Shown: piece after piece, positions 8,067-17,298 of the stretch | Numbering within the stretch: the first letter of the stretch is position 1 | Layout of the letters: the number at the start of each line of letters is the position of its first letter | The notes under the pieces: generated by a model | The model's input: only the letters and a program-made list of their open reading frames with translations | Database searches by the model: none | What the model was told of the DNA's origin: nothing | Position numbers and translations under genes: made by a program | Assembly (NCBI RefSeq): GCF_030915405.1 | Contig: NZ_CP133262.1 | Coordinates: 3,472,001 to 3,536,000, forward strand | Length of the DNA stretch: 64,000 nucleotides | Direction: 5' to 3' | From: Neobacillus nitrireducens | GTDB lineage: Bacteria > Bacillota > Bacilli > Bacillales > Cytobacillaceae

Positions 8067-9290
8067 TTAATAAAACCGTTTAAAGCTTTCAAAGTGGGCT
8101 TGGTAATAGGCACCTTGCAAGTTGGAGATCATTACACCGGAATCATTGGCGTGGATGAACTGGTTGTTGCCGAGGTAGATCCCGAGATGGGAAATCCCTT
8201 TTTTATATGTATTTTCAAAAAAGACAATGTCGCCGGCTTTCGGTGTGTCGACATAGTATGTGCGGTCATAGTAGCCTTCCGCCGAATAACGGCCAATTTC
8301 CATGCCTGCCTGATTGGCCACGTAGTAAATAAACCCGCTGCAATCAAAGCCAGAGAGGGTACTACCGCCCCAGACATACGGAATCCCGATAAGTTCCTTT
8401 GCACTTGAAATCATCTTCACCGCCAATTCCGTATCAACAACGGTTGAGTCCGGCTTTGTCGTCCCAGGAACCTTCAGCTTTTGGCCGACATAAATTTGGT
8501 CGGAGCTTAGTTGGTTAAGCTCTTTTAATTCCTTAATCGTCAGCTGATAGCGGCCAGCGATTTTTCCCAGCGTATCACCGCTTTTGATGATATAATCCGT
8601 CGTTTCAGGTTTCTGAACAACAGGTTTCGACGGTGCTTGTGTTTTCGGTGGCGTCGTTTTTACGGGTGTCGCTGCGGCTTTCTTCACAGGGACCTTGAGT
8701 TTTTGCCCCACAAAGATCATATCTGTTTTAAGTTTGTTTAGTGACTTCAGGTTTGTTACGGTTGTTGCATGTTTCCCAGCAATCTTGCCAAGATAGTCGC
8801 CGCTTTTGACCGTATAGACACCAGTTGCTGTGGTTGTAGGGGTCTGCGGTTTTGGAGCAGGTATCACGGGCTTTTTCGCGGGTGTCGTTATCGTCGTTGT
8901 CTGTTTCGAAGCGGACACCTGCAGTCTTTGGCCGACATGAATGATCGTTGTATCGAGCTTGTTCCACTGCTTCAGTTCGCCTACACTCACGTGAAAACGG
9001 TTGGCGATTTTAATCAAAGCATCCCCTTTAACAACGGTATAGGTAGTTGGCTGTGAGAGCTGCGTCATGTTGCTCGCTACGGTTATTTTGAGCATTTGGT
9101 TAACGGAGAGAAAATCCGATTTCAGACCGTTGGATGTTTTAATTGCTAAGACTGTTGTATCGTATTTTCCGGCAATTTTCGATAAGGTATCGCCTTTTTC
9201 CACCTTGTATGTATCGGCCAGGGCAGTGCCTGCATATACAGTCGAAAGCAGGGCAGCTGTCGATAGGGCACGAACAATAGTTTTCTTCAT
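8067..9290 (-). CDS. Secreted peptidoglycan endopeptidase, four LysM plus NlpC/P60
   Basis: The 407-residue protein begins with a signal peptide (residues 1-25, cut after TALA). Four LysM repeats follow (about 26-70, 82-126, 158-201 and 232-275), each ending VGQ(K/R)L-V-like, with Thr/Pro/Lys linkers. The C-terminal NlpC/P60 domain has the catalytic cysteine in FDCSGFIYY, the histidine in ISHLGIYLG and a second polar histidine in FIHANDSG. It is a DL-endopeptidase that cuts the peptide stems of peptidoglycan, like LytE, LytF or CwlS of B. subtilis. AGAGGTGAT lies 7 nt before the ATG. The exact paralogue cannot be set from this window. Confidence 0.93.
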   Translation of the reverse strand: MKKTIVRALSTAALLSTVYAGTALADTYKVEKGDTLSKIAGKYDTTVLAIKTSNGLKSDFLSVNQMLKITVASNMTQLSQPTTYTVVKGDALIKIANRFHVSVGELKQWNKLDTTIIHVGQRLQVSASKQTTTITTPAKKPVIPAPKPQTPTTTATGVYTVKSGDYLGKIAGKHATTVTNLKSLNKLKTDMIFVGQKLKVPVKKAAATPVKTTPPKTQAPSKPVVQKPETTDYIIKSGDTLGKIAGRYQLTIKELKELNQLSSDQIYVGQKLKVPGTTKPDSTVVDTELAVKMISSAKELIGIPYVWGGSTLSGFDCSGFIYYVANQAGMEIGRYSAEGYYDRTYYVDTPKAGDIVFFENTYKKGISHLGIYLGNNQFIHANDSGVMISNLQGAYYQAHFESFKRFY

Positions 9291-9582
9291 CTAGCACATC
9301 ACCTCTTTTTTTACACATTTTTATTAATTTTACCATAGTTTACTAGTATTTCCGATAAAAAGTTGCAAATCCATCCTGAATTGTAAGCGAAAAATGATAT
9401 ATTAGCGGAATTATTAAAAAATTGAGAAGAATAGTCCGAGAAGGGAGGTGTTTTATCTCTATTTATAACAAATACTTACAATATTCATTAATTTATAACA
9501 AATCCTACGGGAGCTCTATTTACATCTTACTTTCAAGCTTGTAAAATTGACTATTAGAGTAGACTAAAGGAGGAAGTGAGAG

Positions 9583-9738
9583 GTGGAGCGGACGGTAGAG
9601 GATCATAGCGATAAAATGGCCTATTTCTCAGAGATTGTGAGAAAGGCATATGAAACGGGCAAAAACGAGCATGGAATCACCTTAGAAAAACTAATCGCAG
9701 ACTTAGAAGCGGACCTGAAAAATTTGATGGTTGGCTAA
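9583..9738 (+). CDS. Small acidic protein of unknown function
   Basis: A GTG at 9583 opens a 51-codon frame and follows AAAGGAGG (9566-9573) by 9 nt. The product is charged and helical, with heptad-like leucines near the C terminus (ITLEKLIADLEADLKNLM). No family is recognised. A good terminator 17 nt after the stop supports a real short transcription unit. Confidence 0.55.
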   Translation: MERTVEDHSDKMAYFSEIVRKAYETGKNEHGITLEKLIADLEADLKNLMVG

Positions 9739-9754
9739 TTATATATATACCAAT

Positions 9755-9787
9755 GGCTATCGCTGAAAAGAATGATAGTCTTTTTTT
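9755..9787 (+). terminator. Intrinsic terminator after the small acidic protein gene
   Basis: GGCTATC (9755-9761) pairs with GATAGTC (9774-9780) including a G-U pair, followed by T7. Confidence 0.75.
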
Positions 9788-9900
9788 GTGCCATCAACCT
9801 CGGACCTGTTCATTCGAATGTTTCCTAGTTTCTTCTATTATACAGGGAGTTTTCACTATGGTTACGTTTTCAATTAACAGCATAGCCAGGTGATATTTAT

Positions 9901-9936
9901 AAAAACAAAAAAGCGAATCATCATTCGGATTCGCTT
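9901..9936 (-). terminator. Intrinsic terminator of the SGNH-like gene
   Basis: On the minus strand AAGCGAATC and GATTCGCTT (9911-9919 and 9928-9936 on plus) form a stem followed by a T-rich run. One arm contains the last codons of the gene. Confidence 0.75.
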
Positions 9937-10721
9937 TTACTAATAAGAAATTGTGTAAGGTACTCACTCCATAGTTGATTCCCCTTGTCGCTAGGAGCAC
10001 TTTGGTCGGGTAGTAAATAATCTTTAATTTCCTTCGAATCTGGATTAGGCCAGGTTGACCAATGATCGATATAGGTAATTTTGTTTTTCTTTGCAAATTT
10101 CTTTAGTTCTTCCACCTGTGCGGGGTAAATTTTGGCCTTATAAATTGGAAAAGCTGGCTGGAGGATAAAGGCAGTCTCCGGATTCCTTGTTTGTATGTCA
10201 TCCATGAACGTAGTAGCATCCTTTAAGGAGTCTTCTATGAGGACTTCACCATTATTCAACCAAATAAATGGTTCGAAAATAATTAAATCCGCTTTTTCAG
10301 AAGCAATCTCCGCTGGGGTATGGTTATGAATGAATTGTGTTGAGGTTGAATTAAAGGTTTGAATGGTTACTTGGATATGGTCTTGCCCAAAAGCTTTCAT
10401 TAAGTGTTCTTTAACTAACGGAAATGCCCCACTTGTTTCGGAACCCATCGCAGGAGAGCCGACAAAGAGCAGTTTAAATACCTTCTTCTCATCAAGTGTT
10501 TGCTGGAATCTGTCGATGGAACGACTCGGCCAATTCCTAGTAAGTTTCAGCAACTCGTTACTATTTTCATTCGTTTGGGTATCCACCTTAGAAGGCTGTT
10601 TATCCGATGTGCTTGGAGCCATGTTTGAAGCGGTTGTTATTCGTTGATTCCAATAAGAATGTCCATAAAAGAGTATCGTAATACATGCTATACCTAACAG
10701 GATCGTAAAAAGATTCTTCAT
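9921..10721 (-). CDS. Membrane-anchored SGNH/GDSL-like hydrolase
   Basis: The protein has an N-terminal membrane anchor (ILLGIACITILFYGHSYW), a low-complexity Ser/Thr/Asn linker, then an SGNH-like fold beginning KLLFVGSPAMGSETSGAFP, where the serine of the usual GDS block appears as GSPAMG. ADLIIFEPFIWLNNG fits the middle strand. The ATG at 10721 is taken; an in-frame TTG at 10739 is an alternative. Such proteins often modify surface polysaccharide, and the exopolysaccharide locus starts immediately upstream in the opposite direction, so a role as a glycan O-acyl esterase is possible but unproven. Confidence 0.65.
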   Translation of the reverse strand: MKNLFTILLGIACITILFYGHSYWNQRITTASNMAPSTSDKQPSKVDTQTNENSNELLKLTRNWPSRSIDRFQQTLDEKKVFKLLFVGSPAMGSETSGAFPLVKEHLMKAFGQDHIQVTIQTFNSTSTQFIHNHTPAEIASEKADLIIFEPFIWLNNGEVLIEDSLKDATTFMDDIQTRNPETAFILQPAFPIYKAKIYPAQVEELKKFAKKNKITYIDHWSTWPNPDSKEIKDYLLPDQSAPSDKGNQLWSEYLTQFLISKSESE

Positions 10722-10895
10722 TAGTAATTTAACCCCCAAAAAGTTTTGCCTTTTTATTATAGCAGATTAATTTTGAAAATTAATTCCAATTTCGAAATTA
10801 ATCTACAAAATCTTACAAAATGGTGTAGAATAGGTAACGTGAATAGGAAAAAAACTAGAAAAAATGTCAAATTGTCGAAAACAGTAAATAATATA

Positions 10896-10904
10896 TGATA
10901 TAAT
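10896..10904 (+). promoter_or_regulatory. Extended -10 promoter of the exopolysaccharide operon
   Basis: TGATATAAT is a perfect extended -10 (TGnTATAAT) about 40 bp before the first eps gene start. No convincing -35 is seen at 17-18 bp, as is common for extended -10 promoters or ones needing an activator. Confidence 0.6.
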
Positions 10905-10944
10905 TGCTTTTGTGTCTATTTTGGATAATTATGGGGAGGACATC

Positions 10945-11694
10945 ATGGAGGAAACAATAAGTTTAAAAGAATTGATGCAAACACTGCGAAAGCGACTAAG
11001 TTTAATATTAAGCATAACATTCATCGCCGTATTAATAAGTGGTGTGGTTAGTTACTTTTTCCTAACCCCTATTTATCAAGCATCAACACAATTGCTGGTA
11101 AATCAATCGAAAAACGATGAGACAGCCTACCAGTATAATGAAGTGCAAACGAATCTTCAATTGATCAATACGTACAATGTTATTATAAAAAGTCCTGTAA
11201 TACTAGAAAAGGTTATAAAAGACTTAAAGTTAGATATGACAGTTACTGAACTAAATGAGAAAATTACGGTTCAAAATGAAAAAGATTCACAGGTCGTCAA
11301 TCTATCTGTTCAAGATACAAGTGAAACAACAGCAGTAAAAATTGCTAACAAAACAGCAGCTGTTTTTCAAAAGGAAATCGTCAAGATTATGAATGTTGAT
11401 AATGTTAGTATTCTAGCAAAAGCTACGGTAGCGGATCATCCCTCACCGATTAAGCCACAGCCACTATTAAACATTGCGATTGCGATGGTAGTTGGTTTAA
11501 TGGCAGGTGTAGGCTTAGCCTTCCTACTTGAATACATGGACAATACCATCAAAGATGAACAAGAAATTGAAAAATTACTTGGATTACCTGTCCTTGGTGT
11601 CATAGCAACCATGGATGAATCAGAAATAAAGGCAAGTATAAAAAAACATGCGAAGCAAAATGTTAGAGTAAGAGGTGAATCCATTGGCTCTTAA
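10945..11694 (+). CDS. Wzz-type chain-length determinant / BY-kinase activator
   Basis: A frame opens at 10912, but GGGAGG precedes the ATG at 10945, so the product is about 249 residues. It has an N-terminal membrane helix (about residues 17-37), an extracytoplasmic domain with PIYQASTQLLVNQ, and a second helix (about 178-198) followed by a short cytoplasmic tail. This is the Wzz/CapA layout (YveK/EpsA in B. subtilis). It sets polymer length and activates the kinase encoded next, whose start overlaps its 3' end. Confidence 0.9.
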   Translation: MEETISLKELMQTLRKRLSLILSITFIAVLISGVVSYFFLTPIYQASTQLLVNQSKNDETAYQYNEVQTNLQLINTYNVIIKSPVILEKVIKDLKLDMTVTELNEKITVQNEKDSQVVNLSVQDTSETTAVKIANKTAAVFQKEIVKIMNVDNVSILAKATVADHPSPIKPQPLLNIAIAMVVGLMAGVGLAFLLEYMDNTIKDEQEIEKLLGLPVLGVIATMDESEIKASIKKHAKQNVRVRGESIGS

Positions 11695-12385
11695 AAAGAA
11701 TAAAAATAAAGCTGCTAGTAGTAGAAGAACAATCATCACAATGTTGGATTCTAAATCACCGATTTCGGAACAATATCGAACGATTAGAACCAATATTCAA
11801 TATTCTTCGGTTGACCAAGAAGTGAAAACGCTGATGGTGACATCGTCCGGCCCTGGTGAAGGGAAGTCAACGACAGTTGCCAATTTAGCGGTCGTTTTTG
11901 CCCAGCAAGGAAAAAAAGTGTTACTTGTTGACGCAGATTTAAGGAAACCAACTGTACATTATACCTTTAACCAAACCAATACATTTGGATTGACCAGTGT
12001 ATTAACAAAGCAAATGACACTAGACAAGGCCATTTCAGAAACAGAAGGGAAAAATCTTTTTGTTTTAACAAGTGGGCCAATTCCTCCCAATCCAGCAGAG
12101 TTATTAAGTTCACGTGTAATGGAACAATTCTTCCATGATGCTCAAGAATTGTTTGATATTGTACTATTTGACACACCACCGGTTTTAGCCGTAACGGATG
12201 CCCAAATATTAGCGAACAAATGTGAAGGTACCATACTAGTGGTTTCAAGCGGTAAAACTGAGAGGGACCCCGTAGTTAAAGCAAAAGAACTACTTGATTC
12301 TGCTCAAAGTAAGCTGCTAGGTGTAGTCTTAAATAATAAGAAAATACAAAACACAAATTATTATTACTATTACGGCGCTAAATGA
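11684..12385 (+). CDS. CpsD/CapB-type protein tyrosine kinase (BY-kinase)
   Basis: The protein contains Walker A GPGEGKST (around residue 56), Walker A' LLVDADLRKP, and Walker B IVLFDTPP, and ends with a tyrosine cluster NYYYYYG that is the usual autophosphorylation site. GTG at 11675 is possible, but AAGAGGTGA places the start at the TTG at 11684. The gene overlaps the 3' end of the Wzz-type partner by 11 nt, so the two are coupled. It controls exopolysaccharide export and assembly through phosphorylation cycles reversed by the phosphatase encoded next. Confidence 0.92.
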   Translation: MALKKNKNKAASSRRTIITMLDSKSPISEQYRTIRTNIQYSSVDQEVKTLMVTSSGPGEGKSTTVANLAVVFAQQGKKVLLVDADLRKPTVHYTFNQTNTFGLTSVLTKQMTLDKAISETEGKNLFVLTSGPIPPNPAELLSSRVMEQFFHDAQELFDIVLFDTPPVLAVTDAQILANKCEGTILVVSSGKTERDPVVKAKELLDSAQSKLLGVVLNNKKIQNTNYYYYYGAK

Positions 12386-12483
12386 CAAGTTTCGACATAT
12401 TACACCCTTTACCAAGAGAAAAGTAAGTGTTAATATGTACAACGTCCTATATTATTGTTAATTTTATGGAAGGGGATGAGCAG

Positions 12484-13245
12484 ATGATTGATATCCATTG
12501 TCATATTTTGTCTGGTATTGACGACGGTGCAAAAAGTATTGATGATAGTCTGTTAATGGCAAGAAAAGCGGCAAGTGAAGGGATTCATACAATCATTGCC
12601 ACCCCTCATTTAAATAGCCAGTACGATAACAAAAAAGAACTGATTCTTTCGAAAGTGGACCAGTTAAATCAAGCACTAGCAGTAGCAAATATAGATCTGA
12701 TCATCCTACCGGGGCAAGAGCCAAGAATTTACGGAGATATAATAGAAGATTTTGAGAAAAATGAGATTCAAACTTTAAATGATAGCCAATATCTATTTAT
12801 TGAATTCCCATCCAATCATGTTCCGAGATATACGGAAAAGCTCCTATTTGATCTCCAAGTAAAAGGTCTGACGCCTATTATTGTTCACCCCGAACGAAAT
12901 TCAGAGCTGATCGAGCGGCCTGAAATTCTCTATCGCTTAGTGGAGAAGGGTGCTTTAACACAGGTCACGGCCTCAAGCCTTTGTGGTTATTTCGGGAAAA
13001 AGATAAAAGGCTTTTCTATGCAATTAATCGAAGCAAATCTAACTCACTTTATTGCTTCGGATGCCCATAACATCGTAAACCGATCTTTCAAAATGGAAGA
13101 AGCTTTCAACATAATAGATTCTAAGTTTGGTACTGACTATGTGTATCTCTTTCAAGAAAATCCTCAATTATTAATCGCAGGGAAAAATGTAATAAAAGAG
13201 ATGCCTGTCCTGATAAAAAGGAAAAAGAAATTTTTGCTTTTTTAA
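12484..13245 (+). CDS. PHP-family protein tyrosine phosphatase (CpsB/YwqE type)
   Basis: The metal-binding PHP motifs are clear: MIDIHCHILSGIDDGA at the N terminus, ATPHLNSQY, IIVHPERNSE and IASDAHN. The family removes phosphate from the tyrosine cluster of the BY-kinase and so regulates capsule or exopolysaccharide synthesis. The frame extends back to 12427, but the HCH motif and GGAAGGGG point to the ATG at 12484. The basic C terminus (LIKRKKKFLLF) is a little longer than typical. Confidence 0.92.
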   Translation: MIDIHCHILSGIDDGAKSIDDSLLMARKAASEGIHTIIATPHLNSQYDNKKELILSKVDQLNQALAVANIDLIILPGQEPRIYGDIIEDFEKNEIQTLNDSQYLFIEFPSNHVPRYTEKLLFDLQVKGLTPIIVHPERNSELIERPEILYRLVEKGALTQVTASSLCGYFGKKIKGFSMQLIEANLTHFIASDAHNIVNRSFKMEEAFNIIDSKFGTDYVYLFQENPQLLIAGKNVIKEMPVLIKRKKKFLLF

Positions 13246-13289
13246 CCAACTATGCCGATAAGAAAAGCAGAGTATTATCCACATCTATT

Positions 13290-13435
13290 TCAGGTTTATT
13301 CACCTGAACGGCGAGGCTTCCCTGTCCGTTATCCATGGAGGCACTCGGTTGTGCTGTGGGCCTATTAGCATAGGGACCTTAGACGCATGTCGTCAAGAGC
13401 ATGATGTGAGGCTGGGTTAAATGCCCGACTTAAAA
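13290..13435 (+). ncRNA. Structured leader RNA in the eps operon, probable eps-associated RNA (EAR)
   Basis: Between the phosphatase gene and galU lies a GC-richer non-coding stretch with several clear helices: CAGGT/ACCTG (13291-13305), AACGG/CCGTT, GCAC/GTGC and GGGC/GCCC pairs. It sits inside an exopolysaccharide operon ahead of a terminator hairpin at 13444-13506. EAR in B. subtilis is found between epsB and epsC and promotes processive antitermination through the long eps operon. Position and structure match; the family call is from memory, not from a covariance search. Confidence 0.7.
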
Positions 13436-13443
13436 AAAACCTT

Positions 13444-13506
13444 AAATATCTAATGAAATAATAAGTGGTGTAAGCACTTGCGATTCCATTAGATATTTAT
13501 TTTTTT
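13444..13506 (+). terminator. Intrinsic terminator within the eps operon
   Basis: AAATATCTAATG (13444-13455) pairs perfectly with CATTAGATATTT (13487-13498), with an inner AAGTG/CACTT stem, followed by ATTTTTTT. It would stop transcription before galU unless bypassed, consistent with an antitermination RNA just upstream. Confidence 0.8.
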
Positions 13507-13574
13507 GCTCCTTTGCTTTAGCAGAGGAAAGAGTTTATTAGATAAACAAAAGATAATTAGTGGGGGAATTAGGA

Positions 13575-14468
13575 GTGAAAAGAGTTAGAAAAGCCATCAT
13601 TCCGGCTGCAGGTCTGGGAACAAGATTCTTGCCAGCAACAAAAGCAATGCCAAAAGAAATGCTTCCAATTGTTGATAAACCAACGATTCAGTACATAGTA
13701 GAAGAGGCTGTGGCATCTGGGATCGAAGACATCATCATTGTAACTGGAAAAGGAAAACGAGCAATCGAAGATCATTTCGACAATGCCTTCGAGCTAGAAC
13801 AGAATCTAATCGAGAAAGAAAAATACGAGTTATTAGAAAGAGTTCAGTATGCGACAAAATTAGCGGATATCCATTACATTCGTCAAAAAGAGCCGAAGGG
13901 ACTTGGTCATGCCGTCTGGTCAGCAAGACATTTTATCGGTAATGAACCATTCGCAGTTCTTTTAGGTGATGACATTGTACAAAGTGAGACGCCTTGTCTA
14001 AAACAATTAATGAATCAGTATCAAGAAACCTTCTCTTCTGTCATTGGTGTGCAGCAAGTCGCTGATCATGAAACACACCGTTATGGAATTATAGACCCTT
14101 CAACGCAGGATGGAAGACGTTATCAAGTGAATAACTTCGTTGAAAAACCAAAGCAAGGTACAGCTCCATCAAATTTAGCTATTATGGGGCGATATATCTT
14201 AACCCCTGAAATCTTTATGTTCCTTGACCGTCAGGAAAAAGGTGCCGGCGGAGAGATTCAACTAACTGATGCGATTCAACGCTTAAATGAAATACAAAGA
14301 GTATTTGCCTATGACTTTGAAGGAAAACGATATGACGTTGGTGAAAAATTTGGTTTCGTGAAGACAACAATTGAGTTTGCCTTGCAGCATGATGACATCC
14401 ATGACGATATGCTAGATTACCTAAAGAATCTAGTTACTTCATTAGATAAAGAAAAAGCAATTTTTTAG
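13575..14468 (+). CDS. galU: UTP-glucose-1-phosphate uridylyltransferase
   Basis: The 297-residue protein starts [20 protein letters not shown], the nucleotidyl-transfer signature, and is very close to B. subtilis GtaB ([36 protein letters not shown]). It makes UDP-glucose from UTP and glucose 1-phosphate. A GTG at 13560 is possible, but GtaB homologues begin at MK-VRKA, which is the GTG at 13575, 8 nt after GGGGG. In this locus it probably supplies activated sugar for the exopolysaccharide. Confidence 0.95.
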   Translation: MKRVRKAIIPAAGLGTRFLPATKAMPKEMLPIVDKPTIQYIVEEAVASGIEDIIIVTGKGKRAIEDHFDNAFELEQNLIEKEKYELLERVQYATKLADIHYIRQKEPKGLGHAVWSARHFIGNEPFAVLLGDDIVQSETPCLKQLMNQYQETFSSVIGVQQVADHETHRYGIIDPSTQDGRRYQVNNFVEKPKQGTAPSNLAIMGRYILTPEIFMFLDRQEKGAGGEIQLTDAIQRLNEIQRVFAYDFEGKRYDVGEKFGFVKTTIEFALQHDDIHDDMLDYLKNLVTSLDKEKAIF

Positions 14469-14488
14469 AGAGAAGGAAGGGGTCAAGG

Positions 14489-15160
14489 TTGTCTAATCTG
14501 GCAAATCAAGAAGTTTCTTATTTAGAAACAAAGAAGTCACTTGTGAATAATGGGAGAACATACTTACTATCAAAAAGAACAATAGATATTATTGGGTCAT
14601 CATTCGGAATTATCTTGTTAAGTCTTCTGTTTATAGTTATCGGCATTTTAATCAAGATCGAAGACCCCAAAGGGAAAGTTTTTTTCTCGCAAAAGCGTAT
14701 AGGGTTAAATGGAAAGGAATTTAAGATGTATAAATTCCGTTCGATGGTATCCAATGCGGAGGAAAAGTTACAAGAACTGTTAAAGCATAATGAAGTATCG
14801 GGTGCCATGTTTAAAATGAAGGATGACCCAAGGATTACTATAGTTGGGAAATTTATTAGGAAAACGAGTATCGACGAATTGCCTCAGCTATTCAATGTTT
14901 TAAAAGGTGATATGAGTTTGGTTGGTCCGCGTCCACCGCTTCCTCGTGAAGTTGTTCTTTACTCTGAATATGATAAGCAACGTTTAATGGTAACACCAGG
15001 GTGTACAGGGCTATGGCAGGTTAGTGGGAGAAATAGTGTAGGTTTCAAAGAAATGGTAGAGTTGGATTTGATATATATACGTAATCGATCAATAAAATTT
15101 GATATTAAAATTATTTTCAAAACTGTCTCGGTGTTATTTAGATCAAATAACGCATATTAA
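14489..15160 (+). CDS. Initiating sugar-phosphate transferase (WbaP/EpsL type)
   Basis: The 223-residue protein has one N-terminal hydrophobic segment (about residues 32-53) and the bacterial sugar transferase domain: FFSQKRIGLNGKEFKMYKFRSM, KTSIDELPQLFNVLKGDMS, LVGPRPPLP and TPGCTGLWQVSGR. It moves a sugar 1-phosphate onto undecaprenyl phosphate, starting the repeat unit. TTG at 14489 follows GAAGGAAGGGG by 6 nt. It directly follows galU. Confidence 0.93.
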   Translation: MSNLANQEVSYLETKKSLVNNGRTYLLSKRTIDIIGSSFGIILLSLLFIVIGILIKIEDPKGKVFFSQKRIGLNGKEFKMYKFRSMVSNAEEKLQELLKHNEVSGAMFKMKDDPRITIVGKFIRKTSIDELPQLFNVLKGDMSLVGPRPPLPREVVLYSEYDKQRLMVTPGCTGLWQVSGRNSVGFKEMVELDLIYIRNRSIKFDIKIIFKTVSVLFRSNNAY

Positions 15161-15241
15161 ATTCATCATATTTTATTCATTAATCAAAAGTAAAAAATGT
15201 TTATATCTGTACCATAATAAAAAAATAGGAGAATTATCAAC

Positions 15242-16150
15242 TTGAAATTATCTGTGCTAATTCCAACCTTTAATGCTGAAAAATACATCTTCAGTCTATT
15301 AAGCGCACTATTTAGTCAAAAAATTAATCTAGAGGTTGAAATAATTATTGTAGATTCATCATCTACAGATAATACTTTAAAAATAATAACTTCTAGTTTT
15401 CCAGAGGTTAAGACGAAGGTAATACACAACAAACAATTTGATCATGGGGGTACTAGGAATTTCCTAGCATCTCTAGCTTCTGGTGACCTTTTATTATTCA
15501 TGACTCAGGATGCTATACCTATAGATGATTATCTATTTGATAAACTAGTCCAACCTTTAATAAAAGATAGTCATATTGCCGTATCTTATGCAAGGCAAAT
15601 ACCAAAGCCCGAGGCAAGTACTTTAGAAAGATTCGCCAGAAACTTCAATTATCCTAATATATCAATTTTGAAATCTAAAGATTCACTAAAAGAATTAGGC
15701 ATAAAGACCTTTTTTAATTCTAATGTTTGTAGTTTGTATAGAAAAAAAGTATTTGAAGAGATGGGAGGTTTTCCGGAAAATATTATATTGAACGAGGATA
15801 TGATCTTTGCATCAAAATCAATATTAAAGGGACACAAGGTCTTCTATAATTCTGAAGCAAAAGTAAACCATTCTCATAACTATTCATATAATCAACAGTT
15901 TAAACGATACTTTGATATTGGTATGGCATTTAAGGAAACAAATTACTTGTTAAAGATAGCTTCTAATGAAAAAGAAGGCTTTAAAATGATTCGAAATCAA
16001 ATTAGGTATCTACTTCTTAATAAAGAATACAAATATATCATTGTTGCATTAATTGAAAATTTTATAAAACTTATAGCTTATAATCTTGGTAAAAAACATG
16101 AAATTATCCCTATAAAAATAAAAAGAAAAATATCAGCTTATTTAAAATAA
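15242..16150 (+). CDS. Family 2 glycosyltransferase
   Basis: The N terminus KLSVLIPTFNAEKYI and the following VDSSSTDNTLKI and TQDAIPIDDYL blocks are typical of GT-A fold family 2 enzymes; ILNEDMIFASK carries a later acidic motif. It should add a sugar to the lipid-linked repeat unit on the cytoplasmic face. The start is the TTG at 15242 after TAGGAG. From here to about 23.7 kb, base composition becomes clearly AT-richer than in galU and the rfb genes, the usual sign of a strain-specific glycan cassette. Confidence 0.88.
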   Translation: MKLSVLIPTFNAEKYIFSLLSALFSQKINLEVEIIIVDSSSTDNTLKIITSSFPEVKTKVIHNKQFDHGGTRNFLASLASGDLLLFMTQDAIPIDDYLFDKLVQPLIKDSHIAVSYARQIPKPEASTLERFARNFNYPNISILKSKDSLKELGIKTFFNSNVCSLYRKKVFEEMGGFPENIILNEDMIFASKSILKGHKVFYNSEAKVNHSHNYSYNQQFKRYFDIGMAFKETNYLLKIASNEKEGFKMIRNQIRYLLLNKEYKYIIVALIENFIKLIAYNLGKKHEIIPIKIKRKISAYLK

Positions 16151-16175
16151 CATTAATAATATAGGAGTGTTAGAA

Positions 16176-17264
16176 TTGAAGGCTATTGCATTCTATTTAC
16201 CTCAGTTCCATAGAATACCAGAAAATGATAAGTGGTGGGGAGAGGGCTTTACAGAATGGACTAATACCAGAAAGACTAAGAGTTTGTTTAGTGGACATCA
16301 TCAGCCAAGAGACCCATTAAATAACTATTATTATGATTTATCAAATCCTGAAGCTAGAAGATGGCAGGCGGAATTGGCAAAAAAGTATGGAATCCATGGA
16401 TTTTGTTATTATCATTACTGGTTCAAAGGTAAACGATTGTTAGAAAAACCATTTAATGAAGTTTTAAATAGTGGAGAACCTGATTTACCATTTTGTTTGT
16501 CTTGGGCTAATGAGCCTTGGACTAGAGCATGGGATGGTGGAGAAAGGCAAGTTCTCATGCCTCAGGATTATGGAGACGAAAAGGATTGGTTAGAACATTT
16601 CAATTATCTTATCCATTCTTTTAAGGATGAACGTTATATAAAGGTTAATAATAAGCCACTTTTTGTTATTTATAGACCTGCAAGTATTCCTAGATGTGGT
16701 GAAATGTTGAAATATTGGAATAACAAAGCACAAGAACATGGTCTTTCAGGAATTCATTTTATTGAAATGCTTACTAGTTTTGAAAAATCAAATGTTCAAG
16801 AATTTGATGCATATATTGAGTTTGAACCTATGCATACAATTAGACATCATTTTCCATTGTGGTTCTTAGCTGTAAGAAAAATAAGAAAGGAAATTCGTTC
16901 TTATTTTAGTAAACTTAGAATTGATAAAAATTTATTCTTAGATAATATTATGACCTATGATTTAATTTGGAAAAGGATTTTAAATAGAAAATTAGATAGA
17001 TTAACATATCCAGGTGCCTTTGTTGGTTGGGATAATTCTCCGAGGAGAGGTCAAAATGGATTAATGGTAAAAGGTTCTACTCCTGAAAAATTTGGGTATT
17101 ACTTAGAGGAACAAATAAAAAGATCTATTTCATCAAATAATCAAGAGTTTTTATTTATTAATGCTTGGAATGAGTGGGCAGAAGGGACTTATTTAGAGCC
17201 GGATACAAAGTTCGGATATAGATACTTAGAAGAGGTAAAAAGAATTGTTGAGAAATATAAATAG
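16176..17264 (+). CDS. WbsX-like glycosyltransferase / glycoside hydrolase 99-like protein
   Basis: The protein opens KAIAFYLPQFHRIPENDKWW, then GEGFTEWTNT, HGFCYYHYWFKGKRLLEKP and LPFCLSWANEPW, and ends with FINAWNEWAEGTYLEPD. These are the hallmarks of the WbsX family found in O-antigen and exopolysaccharide loci. The fold is related to GH99, and members are thought to act in glycan assembly. The ribosome binding site AGGAG is 8 nt before the TTG at 16176; a GTG at 16167 is too close. Confidence 0.85.
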   Translation: MKAIAFYLPQFHRIPENDKWWGEGFTEWTNTRKTKSLFSGHHQPRDPLNNYYYDLSNPEARRWQAELAKKYGIHGFCYYHYWFKGKRLLEKPFNEVLNSGEPDLPFCLSWANEPWTRAWDGGERQVLMPQDYGDEKDWLEHFNYLIHSFKDERYIKVNNKPLFVIYRPASIPRCGEMLKYWNNKAQEHGLSGIHFIEMLTSFEKSNVQEFDAYIEFEPMHTIRHHFPLWFLAVRKIRKEIRSYFSKLRIDKNLFLDNIMTYDLIWKRILNRKLDRLTYPGAFVGWDNSPRRGQNGLMVKGSTPEKFGYYLEEQIKRSISSNNQEFLFINAWNEWAEGTYLEPDTKFGYRYLEEVKRIVEKYK

Positions 17265-17298
17265 TTATTAAAAGTATATTTGGAATGTAGGTGTAAAT

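Noticed and set aside
8094..9056. Plus-strand open frames across the LysM/NlpC-P60 gene
   Set aside because: They are antisense shadows of a gene with clear domains and signal peptide on the minus strand.
9794..10096. Minus-strand frame overlapping the end of the SGNH-like gene
   Set aside because: It is in another frame of the same strand, crosses the terminator hairpin, and has no ribosome binding site.
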